From Terriglobia bacterium (GTDB taxonomy: Bacteria > Acidobacteriota > Terriglobia > UBA7540), in the NCBI GenBank assembly GCA_030040455.1, contig JASHTR010000436.1, positions 1 to 5,354 on the forward strand: 5,354 nt of DNA, in the 5' to 3' direction. The notes beneath the pieces were generated by a model that was not told where the DNA came from, did not search any database, and saw only the letters and a list, made by a program, of their open reading frames with translations. Position numbers and translations under genes: made by a program. The first letter of the stretch is position 1, and each line of letters begins with the position of its first letter. Shown here piece after piece: positions 4,518-5,354 of this stretch.

Positions 4518-5354
4518 AGCGATATTTGATACTCACAATCATCTTCCTATGTATCGCCCCCTCGTGGCTGGCGGCACAGAGCCGCGAAGGAACTATCCCT
4601 AGCGCGACGCCAGCGCGACCGAGTGGACGATTGGCTGCACAGCCTCAGCAATTGCCCGGAATGGCGATGCCGAACGAGCCGACACAAGGCTACCCAAAGT
4701 TTCAGCAATCTGGGAATTCACTTTCAAGAACCGTCTCGCAAATGCCGGTGACGGGCTTGCTCAAGGAGGAGGCGGGGCGGCAGCCGATGCGGCTGAAAGG
4801 TTTTGAGGACCTCGCGCTAGCCAACAACCCTGCGCTGAGGCAGGCAAGCGATCTGGTGCGGCGTTCGGCAGCACAGGCTCGGCAGGCCGGCTTGTATCCC
4901 AATCCGGAAGTTGGTTACGAAGGGAGCGAGATTCGCGGCGGCTCCTTCGGCGGAGGCGAGCAGGGCATGTTCGTGCAACAAACCATCCTGCTGGGAGGAA
5001 AGCTCGGCCTGCGAAAGCGCGTGTTTCAGGAAGAGCAACAGGAAAACGAAACCGGAGCCGCCGAGCAGCGCTATCGTTTGCTGAGCGACGTAGGCCAAAC
5101 GTTCTATTCTGCGCTGAGCGCCCAGGAGCTGGTGAAGCTTCGGCAGCAGCTCCTGAAAATTACGCTCGATGCGGCGGAGACGGCACACCAACTTGCGAAT
5201 GTGGGACAAGCGGACGCGCCAGATGTTTTGCAGGCAGAAGTGGAAGCGGACCAGGCGAAGGTAGATTGCGTGACAGCACAGATGAATTATATTCAGGCTT
5301 TCGATACGCTGGCGGACATCGTTGGGAAGCCGGACCTGCCTGTCTCGCCGCTGG
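4514..5354 (+). CDS. TolC/CusC-type outer-membrane efflux factor (partial, C-terminus off the right edge)
   Basis: Reading from ATG 4514 gives 280 open codons to the window edge. Residues 1-22 are a Sec signal peptide (hydrophobic core 4-20, cleavage near AAQ). Residues 23-95 form a Pro/Gln/Ser-rich linker containing a small GMAM motif. The outer-membrane efflux protein domain starts at about 97 with FEDLALANNPALRQA (97-111), then RQAGLYPNPEVGYEG (123-137), the barrel-strand segment FVQQTILLGGKLGLRKR (153-169), and long coiled helices from 171 ending in VGQADAPDVLQAEVEADQAK (230-249). These are hallmarks of CusC/CzcC outer-membrane factors, the exit duct of tripartite metal RND pumps. The ATG overlaps the oxidase TGA as ATGA, with GGGAGG 5 nt upstream, indicating coupled translation. 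A membrane-fusion protein and RND transporter would be expected downstream, outside the window. Confidence 0.88.
   Translation, partial: MKRYLILTIIFLCIAPSWLAAQSREGTIPSATPARPSGRLAAQPQQLPGMAMPNEPTQGYPKFQQSGNSLSRTVSQMPVTGLLKEEAGRQPMRLKGFEDLALANNPALRQASDLVRRSAAQARQAGLYPNPEVGYEGSEIRGGSFGGGEQGMFVQQTILLGGKLGLRKRVFQEEQQENETGAAEQRYRLLSDVGQTFYSALSAQELVKLRQQLLKITLDAAETAHQLANVGQADAPDVLQAEVEADQAKVDCVTAQMNYIQAFDTLADIVGKPDLPVSPL

Noticed and set aside
4817..5209. A 130-residue minus-strand frame opposite the outer-membrane factor
   Set aside because: It is antisense to the conserved efflux-protein domain and reflects its Gln/Leu/Ala-rich codons.
1..5354. tRNA, rRNA, CRISPR arrays, insertion sequences and known metal riboswitches
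   Set aside because: Read on both strands, the window shows no cloverleaf, no regularly spaced direct repeats, no transposase motif and no riboswitch core that I could recognise.

Overview
The window looks like a piece of a GC-rich Gram-negative bacterial chromosome, with proteins bearing Tat, Sec and lipoprotein signals and an outer-membrane efflux channel. The style suggests Acidobacteriota: a rhomboid with an N-terminal zinc ribbon, a spacer repeat with GTCATCCTGAGC-type arms, and a Cys-rich secreted protein next to a multicopper oxidase. That assignment is inference from general resemblance and was not tested by a search.

Left part (1-1966). A rhomboid intramembrane protease gene starts at 610 on the minus strand and runs off the left edge just before its catalytic-serine motif. 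A 316-base divergent spacer (611-926) holds candidate promoters for both flanking genes and at least four inverted repeats. On the plus strand, an RlpA-type lipoprotein (DPBB plus SPOR domains) is followed after 2 nt by a HIT-family protein. These are envelope and housekeeping functions.

Middle (1967-2978). A 292-base spacer contains a 44-nt imperfect hairpin and a candidate sigma70-type promoter. Next come a secreted protein of 147 residues with nine cysteines (2259-2702), a 149-base gap, and a 45-codon reading frame (2852-2989) with a strong ribosome-binding site. The end of that small frame overlaps the start of the next gene by 11 nt.

Right part (2979-5354). A Tat-exported two-domain multicopper oxidase carries all four copper-binding motifs and a long Met/Gly/Pro-rich tail. 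It overlaps by 4 nt (ATGA) a TolC/CusC-type outer-membrane factor that leaves the window incomplete.

The genes from 2259 rightward read as a copper-handling operon: a candidate Cys/His-rich metal-binding protein, a coupled small protein, a periplasmic cuprous oxidase, and the outer-membrane channel of an efflux pump whose other parts probably lie beyond the right edge. The oxidase and channel assignments rest on clear motifs. The roles of the two small proteins are inferred from position and composition only, and they are the least described part of the window.
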